DNA of 64,000 nt. It comes from Paenibacillus sp. BJ-4. GTDB lineage: Bacteria; Bacillota; Bacilli; Paenibacillales; Paenibacillaceae. The stretch covers positions 1-64,000 of the forward strand of contig NZ_JAIVEM010000027.1 of NCBI RefSeq assembly GCF_020404765.1, given 5' to 3'. This document shows, in pieces, positions 42,604 through 52,001 of this stretch; position 1 is the first letter of the stretch, and each line of letters opens with the position of its first letter. The translations under genes and the position numbers were made by a program. Below the pieces are notes generated by a model. It was not told the origin of the DNA. It saw only the letters and a program-made list of their open reading frames with translations, and made no database searches.

Positions 42604-43098
42604 TTAATAAAAGTCTATATTCGCCCCGGCTATATAACCAATCGAGATAAAGATAAGCGTCCATACCAGAGAACCTGCGCTTGCCACCAGCACATATTTT
42701 CGAACAGGCATCGCACTAATCCCCGACAAGTAACTTGTCGCATGTCTGATTCCCGGAATAAAATAACCGAACAGAATGGTCCATAGCCCGAAGCGTGCAA
42801 ACCACCCCTTCACCTTTGCAAACCGCTTCGGTGTCAGCCCTACCCACTTGCCGTGCTTATCGACCAACGGCTGTCCCAGCTTTTTACCAAGCGTGTAGCT
42901 GAACATCATCCCCGTCATGGCACCGATAAAGCTAACCAGTATAGATATCGAATAATTCAGTACCATGATGGAGGATAAATAGCCGACAAATACCATAATA
43001 ATTTCATCCGGAACCGGCAGGCCGATAATCCCAAGAGCAAGCAGCGCAAAAATAGCGATATATCCGTATTGTGTAATCATGCTGATGGCCCATTCCAT
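42604..43098 (-). CDS. DedA/SNARE-associated family membrane protein (YbfM/PetA-like)
   Basis: 164 aa with an amphipathic entry helix and four to five membrane segments. VPDEIIMVFVGYLSS and GYFIPGIRHATSYLSGISAMPVRKYV are the DedA hallmarks (acidic pair and the G-xxx-RH-x(6)-G loop). DedA proteins move lipids across the membrane; B. subtilis YbfM/PetA is cotranscribed with pssA and implicated in phosphatidylethanolamine transport. Here the gene follows pssA by 22 bases, the same arrangement. AGGAGG before the ATG. Confidence 0.88.
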   Translation of the reverse strand: MEWAISMITQYGYIAIFALLALGIIGLPVPDEIIMVFVGYLSSIMVLNYSISILVSFIGAMTGMMFSYTLGKKLGQPLVDKHGKWVGLTPKRFAKVKGWFARFGLWTILFGYFIPGIRHATSYLSGISAMPVRKYVLVASAGSLVWTLIFISIGYIAGANIDFY

Positions 43099-43120
43099 AG
43101 AGACGCCACCTCCTGATCGG

Positions 43121-43630
43121 TTATTTTTTGAAGGATGGGAACGGAATACGGCTGACCATGAGAAACGATAGCACTACCATTACCGTAAGCAGCAACCCCG
43201 GCTTCAAATGCTCACTCCATAAAAACAAAAAGGATATAATCACACCCGCAGCCGTAATCGGCATGCCTACAAAGCCTTTGCTATAAGCCATCAGGTTGAA
43301 TCTTGCCAATCTTACCGCACCACAGATCACAAACAAAACAGCAACCACCATTCCTATCCAATGGGTATCTCCCAGCTTGTACAGCAAGATCAAGAAGGCA
43401 GGTGCAACACCAAAGGAGACAACATCCGCCAGCGAGTCGAGCTGCTTGCCAAAATCACTGGAGCAATGCAGCAGCCTAGCCAGCAAACCGTCTAGTACAT
43501 CCCATAAAGCAGCCACCACCACGAGGGTAAAGGCAGTCATATATTGCTCATGAATCGTGAAGTACAGGGATAAGACCCCCGCCCCCAGGTTTGCAAGCGT
43601 GCAAAGTGAGGGCAACCAATTCCATTTCAT
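43121..43630 (-). CDS. pssA: CDP-diacylglycerol-serine O-phosphatidyltransferase
   Basis: 169 aa, the short Bacillus-type PssA that makes phosphatidylserine, precursor of phosphatidylethanolamine. The CDP-alcohol phosphotransferase motif is complete: DG-x2-AR-x8-G-x3-D-x3-D in DGLLARLLHCSSDFGKQLDS and the following LAD. Six membrane helices. GAGGAG before the ATG. It is 24 bases downstream of the kinase and 22 bases upstream of the dedA gene. No psd (decarboxylase) is in the window. Confidence 0.93.
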   Translation of the reverse strand: MKWNWLPSLCTLANLGAGVLSLYFTIHEQYMTAFTLVVVAALWDVLDGLLARLLHCSSDFGKQLDSLADVVSFGVAPAFLILLYKLGDTHWIGMVVAVLFVICGAVRLARFNLMAYSKGFVGMPITAAGVIISFLFLWSEHLKPGLLLTVMVVLSFLMVSRIPFPSFKK

Positions 43631-43654
43631 ATTACTTAACTCCTCTGCTATAGC

Positions 43655-45424
43655 TTAGCCTCCGAATATGACGACAAAACGGACGCCATTCTTGGTATTC
43701 TCCGCCTTATAGCGGAATTCGTGTAAATCCAGAATTCGTTTGACAATGGACAGCCCGAGTCCCGTCCCACCCGTCTGGCGGCTGCGTGACAGCTCGGCCC
43801 GGTAAAACCGATCCCATATCTGATCCAGTTGATCTTCAGGAATCGTCTCCCCTTTATTTTCAATGGAAAAAGTACTGATTTCTCCAGAGCCTTCGATACG
43901 GATCGTGATTGAGCTTCCTTCCTCAGCATGCCGGATGGCATTGACGACGAAATTGATCATCACCTGCTCCAGCCAGCCCGCATCGGCATGAATCGGCATC
44001 TCATTGGCAGGGATAATGACCGCTTCCAGTCTTTTTCCCTTCAATAGATGGAATAGCTTGTCCACGACTTCCTCCACCAGCTCACTTAATATAAAGGTCG
44101 TCTTGCGAAGCTTGAGGGTGCCGGATTCCAATTTGGCGAGGTCCAGCATATCCTCGACTAGCCGCTCCATTTTGTCCGCTTCCTCTACAATGACCTTTAT
44201 GTAATGATCCTGCTTTCCAGCGCTAACCCCATCCAGTAGCCCCTCGGCAAAGCCTTTAACAATACTCAGCGGGGTCTTCAGCTCATGAGAAGCGTTGGCA
44301 AAAAAGTCCTGCTGCACGGCCTCCATCCTCTGCTTCTGCTCCATATCCTCGACCAATTGCTGATTGGCCTCCTGAAGCTCGCGCAAAGCGGAATCCAGGT
44401 TCTGGGACAGGGTATACATGCTATAGGAAAGACTGCCCAGCTCATCATTTTGCCGGATCGGTATATGGGCTGTAAAATCGAGTTTAGCCATCCGCTTGGC
44501 GGTATTGTTCAAGGCAATAAGCGGACGGGTCACCATCCGGGAATAGAACAGGGACAAAATCAAAATCAGCGCAAATCCCCCGATCCCCAGATATAAATAA
44601 AACCAACGCAGGGCTTCATTTGTCTCACTGATTTCCTGTAACGAAGTCACTGTGAACAGCAGATCGATTTCTCCCGTACTCTGACGAACAGGATAGACGA
44701 TGACCGCATTACGTACGCCCGTCCAAGGCTCTGTCCATTCTTCCTCCAGCACTTCGAAATTCTTGAGTTTCTCCAGATGCGTCTGCGATAAAGGAACCCA
44801 TTCCTCCAACGCACTTAACAGTAAACCTTGTCGACCGCTTAATGTTTTCAGATCTGGCATTACAATTTCCGTCACTGTGCCGGTCCATTTGACGCTGCTT
44901 TCTGCGCTTGTCTCGTCCGAGGCAGCTCCTATATTTTTGAAGCCAGGCTTCTGAATGACCATAGGATAGATCACATTGGCAGTAGAGATTCCATCACTTT
45001 CCGGAATCTCACCTTCAACGGTTATCGTATCACCTGGCTGAATCCGGGAAGCTCTCAGCTCATCTCCGTACTGGCTTATAAACAGAGACAGCGATATCTT
45101 AACGATCTTACCATCTGCTTTTCTGAGATTGATATGAAACGGATCATCCAGCTTGACTTTGCCGTCCAGTGTTACAATCGCCAGCTGGTTCTTGTTTTGA
45201 AGCATAAAGCGAGCCGCCTCGCGCGAAACTCTGCCTGATCCCCACGCCTCCTTGACATAGCTCTGACCGAAGCTTTGTAAACGGCTTTCCACCCGACTAA
45301 TCTTCTGCTGCTGATAAAAATTTTCAAAGAACAACAATTGGCACAAAATCACCATCCCGTAAAAGCACAGGAAAAATGCAACAGTCATAATGAACAACTT
45401 AAAGGTGACTCCCCGCTTGTTCAT
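43655..45424 (-). CDS. Membrane sensor histidine kinase of the pssA operon
   Basis: 589 aa. TM1 at 8-32, a 240-residue extracellular sensor containing an OB- or beta-like stretch (GDTITVEGEIPESDG), TM2 at 274-296, HAMP to about 350, HisKA with His380 in FFANASHELKTPLSIVKGF, and HATPase with NAIRHA and TGLGLSIVKRI. It overlaps its response regulator by four bases and is followed within 24 bases by pssA. The sensor domain is unlike PhoR or BaeS ones I know. The signal is unknown, but the operon suggests membrane or lipid state. Confidence 0.9.
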   Translation of the reverse strand: MNKRGVTFKLFIMTVAFFLCFYGMVILCQLLFFENFYQQQKISRVESRLQSFGQSYVKEAWGSGRVSREAARFMLQNKNQLAIVTLDGKVKLDDPFHINLRKADGKIVKISLSLFISQYGDELRASRIQPGDTITVEGEIPESDGISTANVIYPMVIQKPGFKNIGAASDETSAESSVKWTGTVTEIVMPDLKTLSGRQGLLLSALEEWVPLSQTHLEKLKNFEVLEEEWTEPWTGVRNAVIVYPVRQSTGEIDLLFTVTSLQEISETNEALRWFYLYLGIGGFALILILSLFYSRMVTRPLIALNNTAKRMAKLDFTAHIPIRQNDELGSLSYSMYTLSQNLDSALRELQEANQQLVEDMEQKQRMEAVQQDFFANASHELKTPLSIVKGFAEGLLDGVSAGKQDHYIKVIVEEADKMERLVEDMLDLAKLESGTLKLRKTTFILSELVEEVVDKLFHLLKGKRLEAVIIPANEMPIHADAGWLEQVMINFVVNAIRHAEEGSSITIRIEGSGEISTFSIENKGETIPEDQLDQIWDRFYRAELSRSRQTGGTGLGLSIVKRILDLHEFRYKAENTKNGVRFVVIFGG

Positions 45425-46101
45425 TCTTCCTCCTCAAACCTGTAGCCTGTACCAAAAACCGTGCGGATATGGCCTGATTCACGGCCCAGCTTGCTTCTCA
45501 GCTTTTTGATATGCGTATCGACAACCCGTGTGTCTCCTTCAAAGTCAATGCCCCACACCCGGTTCAGTATCACATCCCGTGAAATGACCATGCCCTTATT
45601 ATGTATAAGCAGCCGCAGCAGCTCATACTCCTTGGGTGTCAGCTCGACTTCTGCCTGATCCACCTCAAGCCGATGAGCCATCGTGTTGAGAATAGCACTG
45701 CCGAATCGCAATATATGCGACTCTGGCTGCACATGTCCCTTCACCCGCTTCATCAGTGCATTTGCGCGGGCGATTAGCACCTTGGGGCTGAAGGGCTTGG
45801 TAACATAGTCATCCGCCCCCAGCTCAAAGCCTAATATTTTATCATCATCACCGGATTTGGCTGTCAGCAAAATAATCGGCACTCCTGAACGACTGCGTAC
45901 CTGACGGCACACCTCCCAACCATCCATTTCCGGCATCATGATATCGAGTACAATCAGGTCCGGCTGCACCGAATCAAACCAGATTAGCGCATCCTTTCCA
46001 TTGCCTGCTTCATAGACTTCCCATTTATTCTGTTTAAAATAATCCGCAATCACTTCACGAATACGTATTTCATCCTCTACGAGAAGAACTCTTTTATTCA
46101 A
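45421..46101 (-). CDS. OmpR/PhoB-type response regulator of the pssA operon
   Basis: 226 aa. Receiver 1-120 with phospho-acceptor Asp53 (DLIVLDIMMPEMDG) and the conserved Lys in DYVTKPFSP. Winged helix at 130-225 (LTPKEYELLRLLIHNKGM, TRVVDTHIKKLRSKLG, FGTGYRFE). The start is TTG at 46101, with AGAGGGA six bases upstream. First gene of a four-gene leftward operon: regulator, kinase, pssA, dedA. It is divergent from the GH30 gene 200 bases away. Confidence 0.92.
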   Translation of the reverse strand: MNKRVLLVEDEIRIREVIADYFKQNKWEVYEAGNGKDALIWFDSVQPDLIVLDIMMPEMDGWEVCRQVRSRSGVPIILLTAKSGDDDKILGFELGADDYVTKPFSPKVLIARANALMKRVKGHVQPESHILRFGSAILNTMAHRLEVDQAEVELTPKEYELLRLLIHNKGMVISRDVILNRVWGIDFEGDTRVVDTHIKKLRSKLGRESGHIRTVFGTGYRFEEEE

Positions 46102-46301
46102 TCGACTTCCCTCTTTCGGCCATTCTATGACAACAGCATACCTAAGACTTGTGTTCTTTATGTGTTCTTATCAGCAGAAATTTTCTCAGCAAATTCCACC
46201 TTGGATTAGGGCAAATTTGTCGTGGCTCAGACCATCTCTTCTCCCTTGATCCTACCCTATAATAAAAAGAGATACAAAAAGCTTGAACAGGAGGGTAATA
46301 C

Positions 46302-47645
46302 ATGAGCAATCAAACCATTCAGTGGTTTTCCACTTCCAAGGCCCAAGCTTGGAAATCCCAAGCTCATAACCTTACCAAGACGCAAGAGCAGGCAAACCTG
46401 ACCATGACGGAAGAAGTCCATCAGCTTGTCGAAGGATTTGGCGGCTGTTTTAATGAACTAGGGTATGTGGCTCTGAACCACTTGGAAAGCGCCGAACGTG
46501 AGCAGGTGCTGCATTCCCTCTTTCACCCGGAGGGCGAGCACAAATTCACGATTTGCAGGCTGCCCATTGGGGCCAGTGACTACGCACTGGAGTGGTATAG
46601 CCACAATGAAACGGACGGCGACGTGGAAATGAAGCACTTCTCCATTGGACGCGATCAGCAATATCTTATTCCTTTCATTCGGGAAGCGCTGAAGCTCAAC
46701 CCGGACTTGAAGTTGTTCGCTTCCCCCTGGAGCCCGCCGACATGGATGAAATCGCCCAAGGCCTACAATTACGGCACACTGCGCTGGGAAAAGGATATTT
46801 TGAAAGCGTATGCATTATATTTTGTCAAATTTGTTCAGGCATATCGTGAAGAAGGAATTACAATCCATCAGATTCATGTTCAAAATGAAGTCATTGCCGA
46901 TCAAAAGTTCCCTTCCTGTGTGTGGTCGGGAGAACAGCTGCGTGAATTTATTCGCGACTATTTGGGCCCTGCTTTTGAGGAACACGGACTGGATACGGAA
47001 ATTTGGCTCGGTACCATTAATGCTCCCGATCCGTGGGAGGAATTAATGAAGAAGGTTTCCACCGGATTCGACGAGTATGCACATACCGTGCTGAGCGACC
47101 CGGAAGCCTACAAATATATTAAAGGCGTGGGCTATCAATGGGCAGGCAAAAATGCCATTCAACGCACCGTTGCCAGTTATCCCGAGCTTCGTTACATGCA
47201 GACAGAAAATGAATGCGGGAACGGGGAAAACTCATGGGACTACGCTAAATATGTGTACAACTTGTACCAGCATTACTTTACTAACGGTGTGAATGCTTAT
47301 ATTTACTGGAATATGGTTTTGGAGCCGAAAGGCAAGAGCACATGGGGATGGGAACAAAATTCGATGATCACCGTTGATCCAGCGGATCGAAAGCCTGTCC
47401 TTAACCCGGAATATTATGTCATGAAGCACTTTTCTCATTTTGTTTTGCCGGGAGCCAGACGCATTGGACTTCGCGGATCATGGACCGGAAATGCCGTTGC
47501 CTTCCAAAATACAGACGGACAAAGGGTGCTGGTCATCGCCAATCCGTTCCACGAATCGCGCACGCTGAATCTATCCGTGGGACAAACGACGCACCGTTTG
47601 GAGCTGGAGCCGGAGTCATTTAACACGATCGTCATTCCTTCTTAG
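46302..47645 (+). CDS. Glycoside hydrolase family 30 (glucosylceramidase/beta-1,6-glucanase type)
   Basis: 447 aa. The N-terminal part VEGFGGCFNELG and catalytic core FASPWSPPTWMK are GH30 signatures. Acid/base Glu196 lies in IHVQNEVIA, nucleophile Glu302 in RYMQTENECG. A beta-sandwich closes the protein (ITVDPADRKPVLNPEYYVMK, GNAVAFQNTDGQRVLVIANP). No signal peptide, so it is cytoplasmic and would act on imported glycosides. The substrate (glucoside, fucoside or xyloside) cannot be settled from sequence. AGGAGGG precedes the ATG. Confidence 0.9.
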   Translation: MSNQTIQWFSTSKAQAWKSQAHNLTKTQEQANLTMTEEVHQLVEGFGGCFNELGYVALNHLESAEREQVLHSLFHPEGEHKFTICRLPIGASDYALEWYSHNETDGDVEMKHFSIGRDQQYLIPFIREALKLNPDLKLFASPWSPPTWMKSPKAYNYGTLRWEKDILKAYALYFVKFVQAYREEGITIHQIHVQNEVIADQKFPSCVWSGEQLREFIRDYLGPAFEEHGLDTEIWLGTINAPDPWEELMKKVSTGFDEYAHTVLSDPEAYKYIKGVGYQWAGKNAIQRTVASYPELRYMQTENECGNGENSWDYAKYVYNLYQHYFTNGVNAYIYWNMVLEPKGKSTWGWEQNSMITVDPADRKPVLNPEYYVMKHFSHFVLPGARRIGLRGSWTGNAVAFQNTDGQRVLVIANPFHESRTLNLSVGQTTHRLELEPESFNTIVIPS

Positions 47646-47808
47646 CAATCGCTGATTCTGGACTTTTACAATCTTGCACACATCATCACGCGTCACTGTC
47701 CGATTGATCCGTATCCAAACGTATGCTTAGTTTCCAAAATGGATGTATCCCCTTTTGCGTAGAGTAGTTATAAATAGTATACTTGGAGTCACTACGGATG
47801 GGAGGGCG

Positions 47809-48198
47809 ATGAACATCACTACTGTAAAAGACAGAATTGATTTGAAGCTGATTAATTGTGATAAGGAATTGACCCTCGCGGTCATCGGCGGAAAATGGAA
47901 GCTGATTATTTTGTGGCATCTCGGTATGGAAGGCACCAAGCGGTTCGGTGAATTGAAGAAGCTGATCCCTCATATTACGCAAAAAATGCTGACCAATCAG
48001 CTGCGCGAGCTGGAGGAAGACAAGCTTATCCTTCGTAAAGTTTACCCTGTTGTCCCTCCGCATGTGGAATACTCACTGACCGAGCATGGCGAGAGCCTGA
48101 TTCCGGTACTGAAAGCCATGTACGACTGGGGATCAAACTATCGCGAGAACGTGATTTGGAAAGAAGAAGGGGCTATTCAGGACGTTACACCCGTGTAA
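47809..48198 (+). CDS. HxlR-family transcriptional regulator
   Basis: 129 aa DUF24/HxlR winged helix. The single N-terminal Cys used by redox-sensing relatives (HypR, YodB) is present near residue 13 in [21 protein letters not shown]. Then [20 protein letters not shown], the recognition helix. Start ATG at 47809, directly after GGGAGGG with a short spacing; the frame is open 22 codons upstream without a site. Such proteins often regulate quinone or aldehyde detoxification genes, which are plentiful here. Confidence 0.87.
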   Translation: MNITTVKDRIDLKLINCDKELTLAVIGGKWKLIILWHLGMEGTKRFGELKKLIPHITQKMLTNQLRELEEDKLILRKVYPVVPPHVEYSLTEHGESLIPVLKAMYDWGSNYRENVIWKEEGAIQDVTPV

Positions 48199-48250
48199 TC
48201 AGCTCAATAGCATGATGCATCACGCTTGAAATATATATTTAGCCAGTGGA

Positions 48251-48284
48251 GGCGACTCTGGGAATACCCGGGGTTGTCTTTTTT
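48251..48284 (+). terminator. Terminator after the hxlR-type gene
   Basis: Imperfect stem GACTCTGGG-AATA-CCCGGGGTTGTC, then T6. Rightward. Confidence 0.65.
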
Positions 48285-48311
48285 ATCGGCTCCTTTTCTC
48301 TCTCCAGTTAA

Positions 48312-48355
48312 CGTAAAAAGCCTGAGACTGTACATCACACAGGCTCAGGCTTTAC
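48312..48355 (-). terminator. Terminator after padC
   Basis: GTAAA-AAGCCTGAG and CTCAGGCTTTAC arms with a 17-base loop. It lies just past the stop of padC and is leftward. Confidence 0.75.
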
Positions 48356-48378
48356 GCTTCGATCACTCCATAGCTTGA

Positions 48379-48870
48379 TTAGGCTTGCAGTTTACCCGCA
48401 CGAATATCATCGGTCATGCCCGCGTAAGGTGCTTGGGAAATCAATTTCTCGTTGTTCACACCCGCATTTTCAATGAATGTAATGTCTGCAAATTCAGGGA
48501 CTACATACTTCGGATAGGTTTCGTACTTTTCACGCGATTCTTCCATCAACGGAATAAAATCGTTTTGATAGCGTACAGTGATCTCCGGATGCTCATGCAC
48601 CCATTTGGGGAAGAAAATAATACCGTGCATGCGTTTCTCCTCAGGCATAAAGTTTAGAGAAACGTCAGTGCCTGTCGGCTCAGTCCAAGACACTTTGTAC
48701 ACATTCTCCACTAATTTCACCAAATTCACCTTCTGATCACGTACCCAGCGCCCGCCTACCATACCACTATGAATGCGGTAATCAATCGTATCTTCATTTT
48801 TAATGTATATTTCGTATTCCCACCCGTTCTCATAGGTATAAATCATGTGACTACCGATAAACTTGTCCAT
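48379..48870 (-). CDS. padC: Phenolic acid decarboxylase
   Basis: 163 aa, full length for PadC. It converts ferulic, p-coumaric and caffeic acids to their 4-vinyl derivatives, a defence against plant phenolic acids. Family motifs: [33 protein letters not shown], and [20 protein letters not shown], containing the Tyr/Arg/Glu active-site residues. AAAGAAGG before the ATG. It is divergent from padR and shares a clear ATGT-N8-ACAT operator with it, so expression should be induced by phenolic acids. Confidence 0.95.
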   Translation of the reverse strand: MDKFIGSHMIYTYENGWEYEIYIKNEDTIDYRIHSGMVGGRWVRDQKVNLVKLVENVYKVSWTEPTGTDVSLNFMPEEKRMHGIIFFPKWVHEHPEITVRYQNDFIPLMEESREKYETYPKYVVPEFADITFIENAGVNNEKLISQAPYAGMTDDIRAGKLQA

Positions 48871-48944
48871 CGTACATCCTTCTTTCTTTTATAATGAGTT
48901 TTCATGAATTAAATAGGACATCGAGAATAAAAGTAATTTTAAAC

Positions 48945-48960
48945 ATGTAAATATAAACAT
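48945..48960. promoter_or_regulatory. PadR operator (ATGT-N8-ACAT)
   Basis: ATGTAAATATAAACAT is the exact PadR half-site arrangement (ATGT, 8 bases, ACAT); flanking AAC/GTT extends the dyad. It lies between padC (start 48870) and padR (start 49033). Confidence 0.85.
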
Positions 48961-49032
48961 GTTTTTTATTACATTTAAATTGTAGCACTGTGATATACTA
49001 GTGTCAAATACCCCATTGTAAGGAGAGCTACG

Positions 49033-49581
49033 TTGAAACGTATATTAAAATATGCCATTTTGGGCCTGGTCCACAAACAGGAAATGAGCGGCTACGATAT
49101 TACAAGCCAATTCAAGAAGGAAATCGGACAATTTTGGAGTGCGAAGCACAGTCAGATTTATCCCGAGCTCAAAAGGCTAACCGAAGAAGAGTTAATTGAA
49201 TATCGCACCTCCATTACAGGAGCCAAGCTGGAAAAGAAGCTGTACTGCATCACACCCAAGGGAGCTCAAGAGCTGACCGAATGGCTGTTGAGCCCCAAAG
49301 AGCTGCCGGAAACGGAAAAGGATGAGTTTATGCTCATGCTGTATTTTTCAGCCGCTATCCCCAAGGAAGAGAACAAGCGGCTGTTCGAGGATCAGATCGC
49401 CAAACGTAAAGAGAAGCTGGAGTATTTGTATGAAAGCAAAAAATCACTCCAACTGCTGGATGAGAACCTCCAAGTTCCCGGCTCTCATCAATTCGGACAT
49501 TATCTGGTGCTGAGTCGTGCTATCAATCGGGAAGAAAGCTATATTACATGGCTGGAAGAAACGCTGTCCCTGTTTGAGTAG
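49033..49581 (+). CDS. padR: PadR-family regulator of padC
   Basis: 182 aa. Residues 1-85 are a PadR winged helix (ILKYAILGLVHKQEMSGYDI, KHSQIYPELKRLTEEELIEY). The rest is the C-terminal coiled-coil dimerisation domain of PadR-s2 type (ITPKGAQELTEWLLSPKELP). The start is TTG at 49033, with AAGGAGAG nine bases upstream. Represses padC until phenolic acids bind. It is followed by a bidirectional terminator. Confidence 0.93.
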   Translation: MKRILKYAILGLVHKQEMSGYDITSQFKKEIGQFWSAKHSQIYPELKRLTEEELIEYRTSITGAKLEKKLYCITPKGAQELTEWLLSPKELPETEKDEFMLMLYFSAAIPKEENKRLFEDQIAKRKEKLEYLYESKKSLQLLDENLQVPGSHQFGHYLVLSRAINREESYITWLEETLSLFE

Positions 49582-49624
49582 CTTTTTGAATGAGAAATGA
49601 TTGCAAGTAAACGTCCTACAATAC

Positions 49625-49680
49625 AAAAAAGCCAGCTCAGCAAACAAAATTGTATCCTATCCGCCTGAGCTGGCTTTTTT
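49625..49680. terminator. Bidirectional terminator between padR and gerAC-type gene
   Basis: Perfect 16-bp arms (49625-49640 with 49665-49680) with A6/T6 at the ends. Confidence 0.88.
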
Positions 49681-49685
49681 GTATT

Positions 49686-50885
49686 TTAATCTGCCGTCGT
49701 AGTGGAAGATCCGTAATCCTCAATGTGAATATCCGTACTGAATTGTACCGGAATCGTGCTAAAGGTCGTATCCCAATCCTTTTTGACCTTGCGCCATACT
49801 TTAGGATGCTGAATCCGCAGGGCTTCTCCGAAGCCTCCAACATCCGCCCGCAGCTTATGCATTTTGGCTACGGTTTGTTCTGCTAATGAGTTGACCTTCT
49901 CCTGAAAAACACTCTCTAATCGGCCTAGCAGTCGATTACTGCTCAAATCCTCATTCGGATTAAAATTTTCCGAAATGCGTCCCTCTGAAGTCATTCTCAC
50001 ACGGAAAGATATCTCATCCCCCTGAACGATGGCCTTGATGCTGCTTTTTGCCGATTTGATCTCATATGCCATGTTTTTACCAGTTTTGGGATCGATATCT
50101 TTCAGAAGACCTCCTTTCAGTTCGCCTTTGATCCACATGAGCCCTTCCACCTCAGACTCATTCAGAAAACCACCGTATGTTTGCGTCTTTCCCTTGATGA
50201 TTCCTGCACCCGCGAGCTTAATTTCATTCTCCGCCGTAATGACATTAGGCAATAAAAAGCTGCTTTTCGCTTTCATGGGTCCGATTACTTTTGCCAATGA
50301 CACGGGCTTTAACATCCGTGAATTCCGTTTACGGTTTCCGAAAATATCCTTTAATATAAAGGCCGGGGTCTGACCAGGGATTATCTCCTGAAGTGCATCA
50401 CCTGCCTTGTCTGTACTGATCAGCAATTGGACGCTGGGCCGGATGTCATTATCCCCCAAAAAAAAGTCCAGCAGCTCATACAACGGAACCTTACGAAGTA
50501 GACTGGAACTGATAATGACCGTCTTCAAATGGAATCCGATAGGAGGACGATTGGTCCGTAATGAAATTTCCCTTAGCATCTCAAAGACGGAATCACCAGT
50601 TTCCGTAATGTTATAAAATTTTTTAGTTTGCGAAGGAGAGTTCCCGGAACTGTGGCTATCCTCTGGCACTACGAATTGAAATGTTCCTTTAATTAACTCT
50701 TTCTTCGGATAATCTCCTCCTTTCCGATTGATTTGCTCTTCCTGCGAAGATTGTTCCGCTACATCCATAGCAATGCCTGTCTCCAAATTTAAATCTTCCA
50801 CCGGAGAGCTGCTCCAGCAACCTGAAAGTGTACTGCATATCAAGAGAGCCGCCATTCCGAGTAATCCTAACCGAACTTTCTTCAT
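49686..50885 (-). CDS. gerAC: Spore germination protein, Ger(x)C family lipoprotein
   Basis: 399 aa. Signal with lipobox (LICSTLSGCW, Cys near 23) that anchors the protein outside the inner spore membrane. Then the Ger(x)C N-terminal part (VEDLNLETGIAMDV) and core (IRPSVQLLISTDKAGDALQEI, EVEGLMWIKGELKGGL). It is the C subunit of a germinant receptor and overlaps the B subunit by four bases. GGAGGGGGG precedes the ATG. Last gene of the operon, ending at the terminator shared with padR. Confidence 0.9.
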   Translation of the reverse strand: MKKVRLGLLGMAALLICSTLSGCWSSSPVEDLNLETGIAMDVAEQSSQEEQINRKGGDYPKKELIKGTFQFVVPEDSHSSGNSPSQTKKFYNITETGDSVFEMLREISLRTNRPPIGFHLKTVIISSSLLRKVPLYELLDFFLGDNDIRPSVQLLISTDKAGDALQEIIPGQTPAFILKDIFGNRKRNSRMLKPVSLAKVIGPMKAKSSFLLPNVITAENEIKLAGAGIIKGKTQTYGGFLNESEVEGLMWIKGELKGGLLKDIDPKTGKNMAYEIKSAKSSIKAIVQGDEISFRVRMTSEGRISENFNPNEDLSSNRLLGRLESVFQEKVNSLAEQTVAKMHKLRADVGGFGEALRIQHPKVWRKVKKDWDTTFSTIPVQFSTDIHIEDYGSSTTTAD

Positions 50886-51979
50886 GACCGCACCCCCCTC
50901 CAGTGAGAAATGAGCAACAGCGGCAGAGGAAGCAATGCGTATAAAATGATAGCCATATTCCCGATGACCGTTCCGAATGAAAACAACTCGTTAAGGTTTT
51001 TGGGAATTTGAGATAGGATGTAAATGACCGGGAGCAGAATAAACAGGGTTTTGGAATAGGATCTATTCAAAATTTGGGAAATTCCAAGTGAAGCGCAGTA
51101 AAATGCAATAGTGAATGTGGAAAAAATTTGCATAATCCAGATCGACAGCAATAGGGATTCGAACCGTTCAAATACCAAATACTCCACTTCAAAGCTGCGA
51201 GCTAAATCCAAAAAAGGCCAGGTTCTGGTCATTACCCCTTCCACCGAAAAAGCGCCAATGCACAGAATCACCGCAGTTATATAAAAAACGACCGCTATTC
51301 CAATCGCCAGACCGATCACCCTGGTTGCTCTCTTAGGTTTTTCCATGCGACAAAGAATGATAAGCATGCACTCAGTCCCCGTAAAAGTAAGCGTTGTAAC
51401 TTTCAGGGCTTTAAACACTGGCATCACACCCTCCGACAAGACGGGACGCAAATTATTCAATTCAAAAACATTTAATCCCAGCAAGCATATCAACAAAAAG
51501 ATAGATGCCGTAATCGGGAAAATGATTTGGCATATTCTACCTATTGTGCCGATGCCCCCCATGCACAGGTACAGAGAGATCCACATAAAAGGTGCTGAAA
51601 TAGCCCATGCCGGCGTCCCTTCAAGCAGGAAGAATGCTGTTACTTCCTCCACAGATCGAATTTCGAATCCAGCTATACAAACAAAATAGATGACTAACAG
51701 CACGCCAATCACTTTGCCAGCTGCTCTACCTATAATCCTCTGTACATACTGGTAAAAGGTCGATTCTGGAAATCGCTGACTTAGTTTTACAATAATCCAT
51801 CCGGAGAGGAAAATGATCCCTCCTGCCAAAATAGTGGATATCCACACATCTGGTGTCTTTGAATCCTCCACCGTTACCCGGGGAAGCGTAAGCAACCCAG
51901 CGGCCAGCATAAAGCTAAGAATAATTACCGTCGCCTGTAACGTTGTAATTTTATCTGCCTTTTCTTTTCCCACGGCCAT
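50882..51979 (-). CDS. gerAB: Spore germination permease, GerAB family
   Basis: 365 aa with about ten membrane helices, amino acid-polyamine-like fold (ITTLQATVIILSFMLAAGLL, then ISKYL/AFFLLEGTPAWAIS). It is the germinant-binding B subunit of the receptor, in the inner spore membrane. GAAGGGAG precedes the ATG. Overlaps gerAC by four bases and is 22 bases downstream of gerAA. The specific germinant cannot be predicted. Confidence 0.92.
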   Translation of the reverse strand: MAVGKEKADKITTLQATVIILSFMLAAGLLTLPRVTVEDSKTPDVWISTILAGGIIFLSGWIIVKLSQRFPESTFYQYVQRIIGRAAGKVIGVLLVIYFVCIAGFEIRSVEEVTAFFLLEGTPAWAISAPFMWISLYLCMGGIGTIGRICQIIFPITASIFLLICLLGLNVFELNNLRPVLSEGVMPVFKALKVTTLTFTGTECMLIILCRMEKPKRATRVIGLAIGIAVVFYITAVILCIGAFSVEGVMTRTWPFLDLARSFEVEYLVFERFESLLLSIWIMQIFSTFTIAFYCASLGISQILNRSYSKTLFILLPVIYILSQIPKNLNELFSFGTVIGNMAIILYALLPLPLLLISHWRGVRS

Positions 51980-52001
51980 TCGGCTCCCTTCATTGTCAAC
52001 C

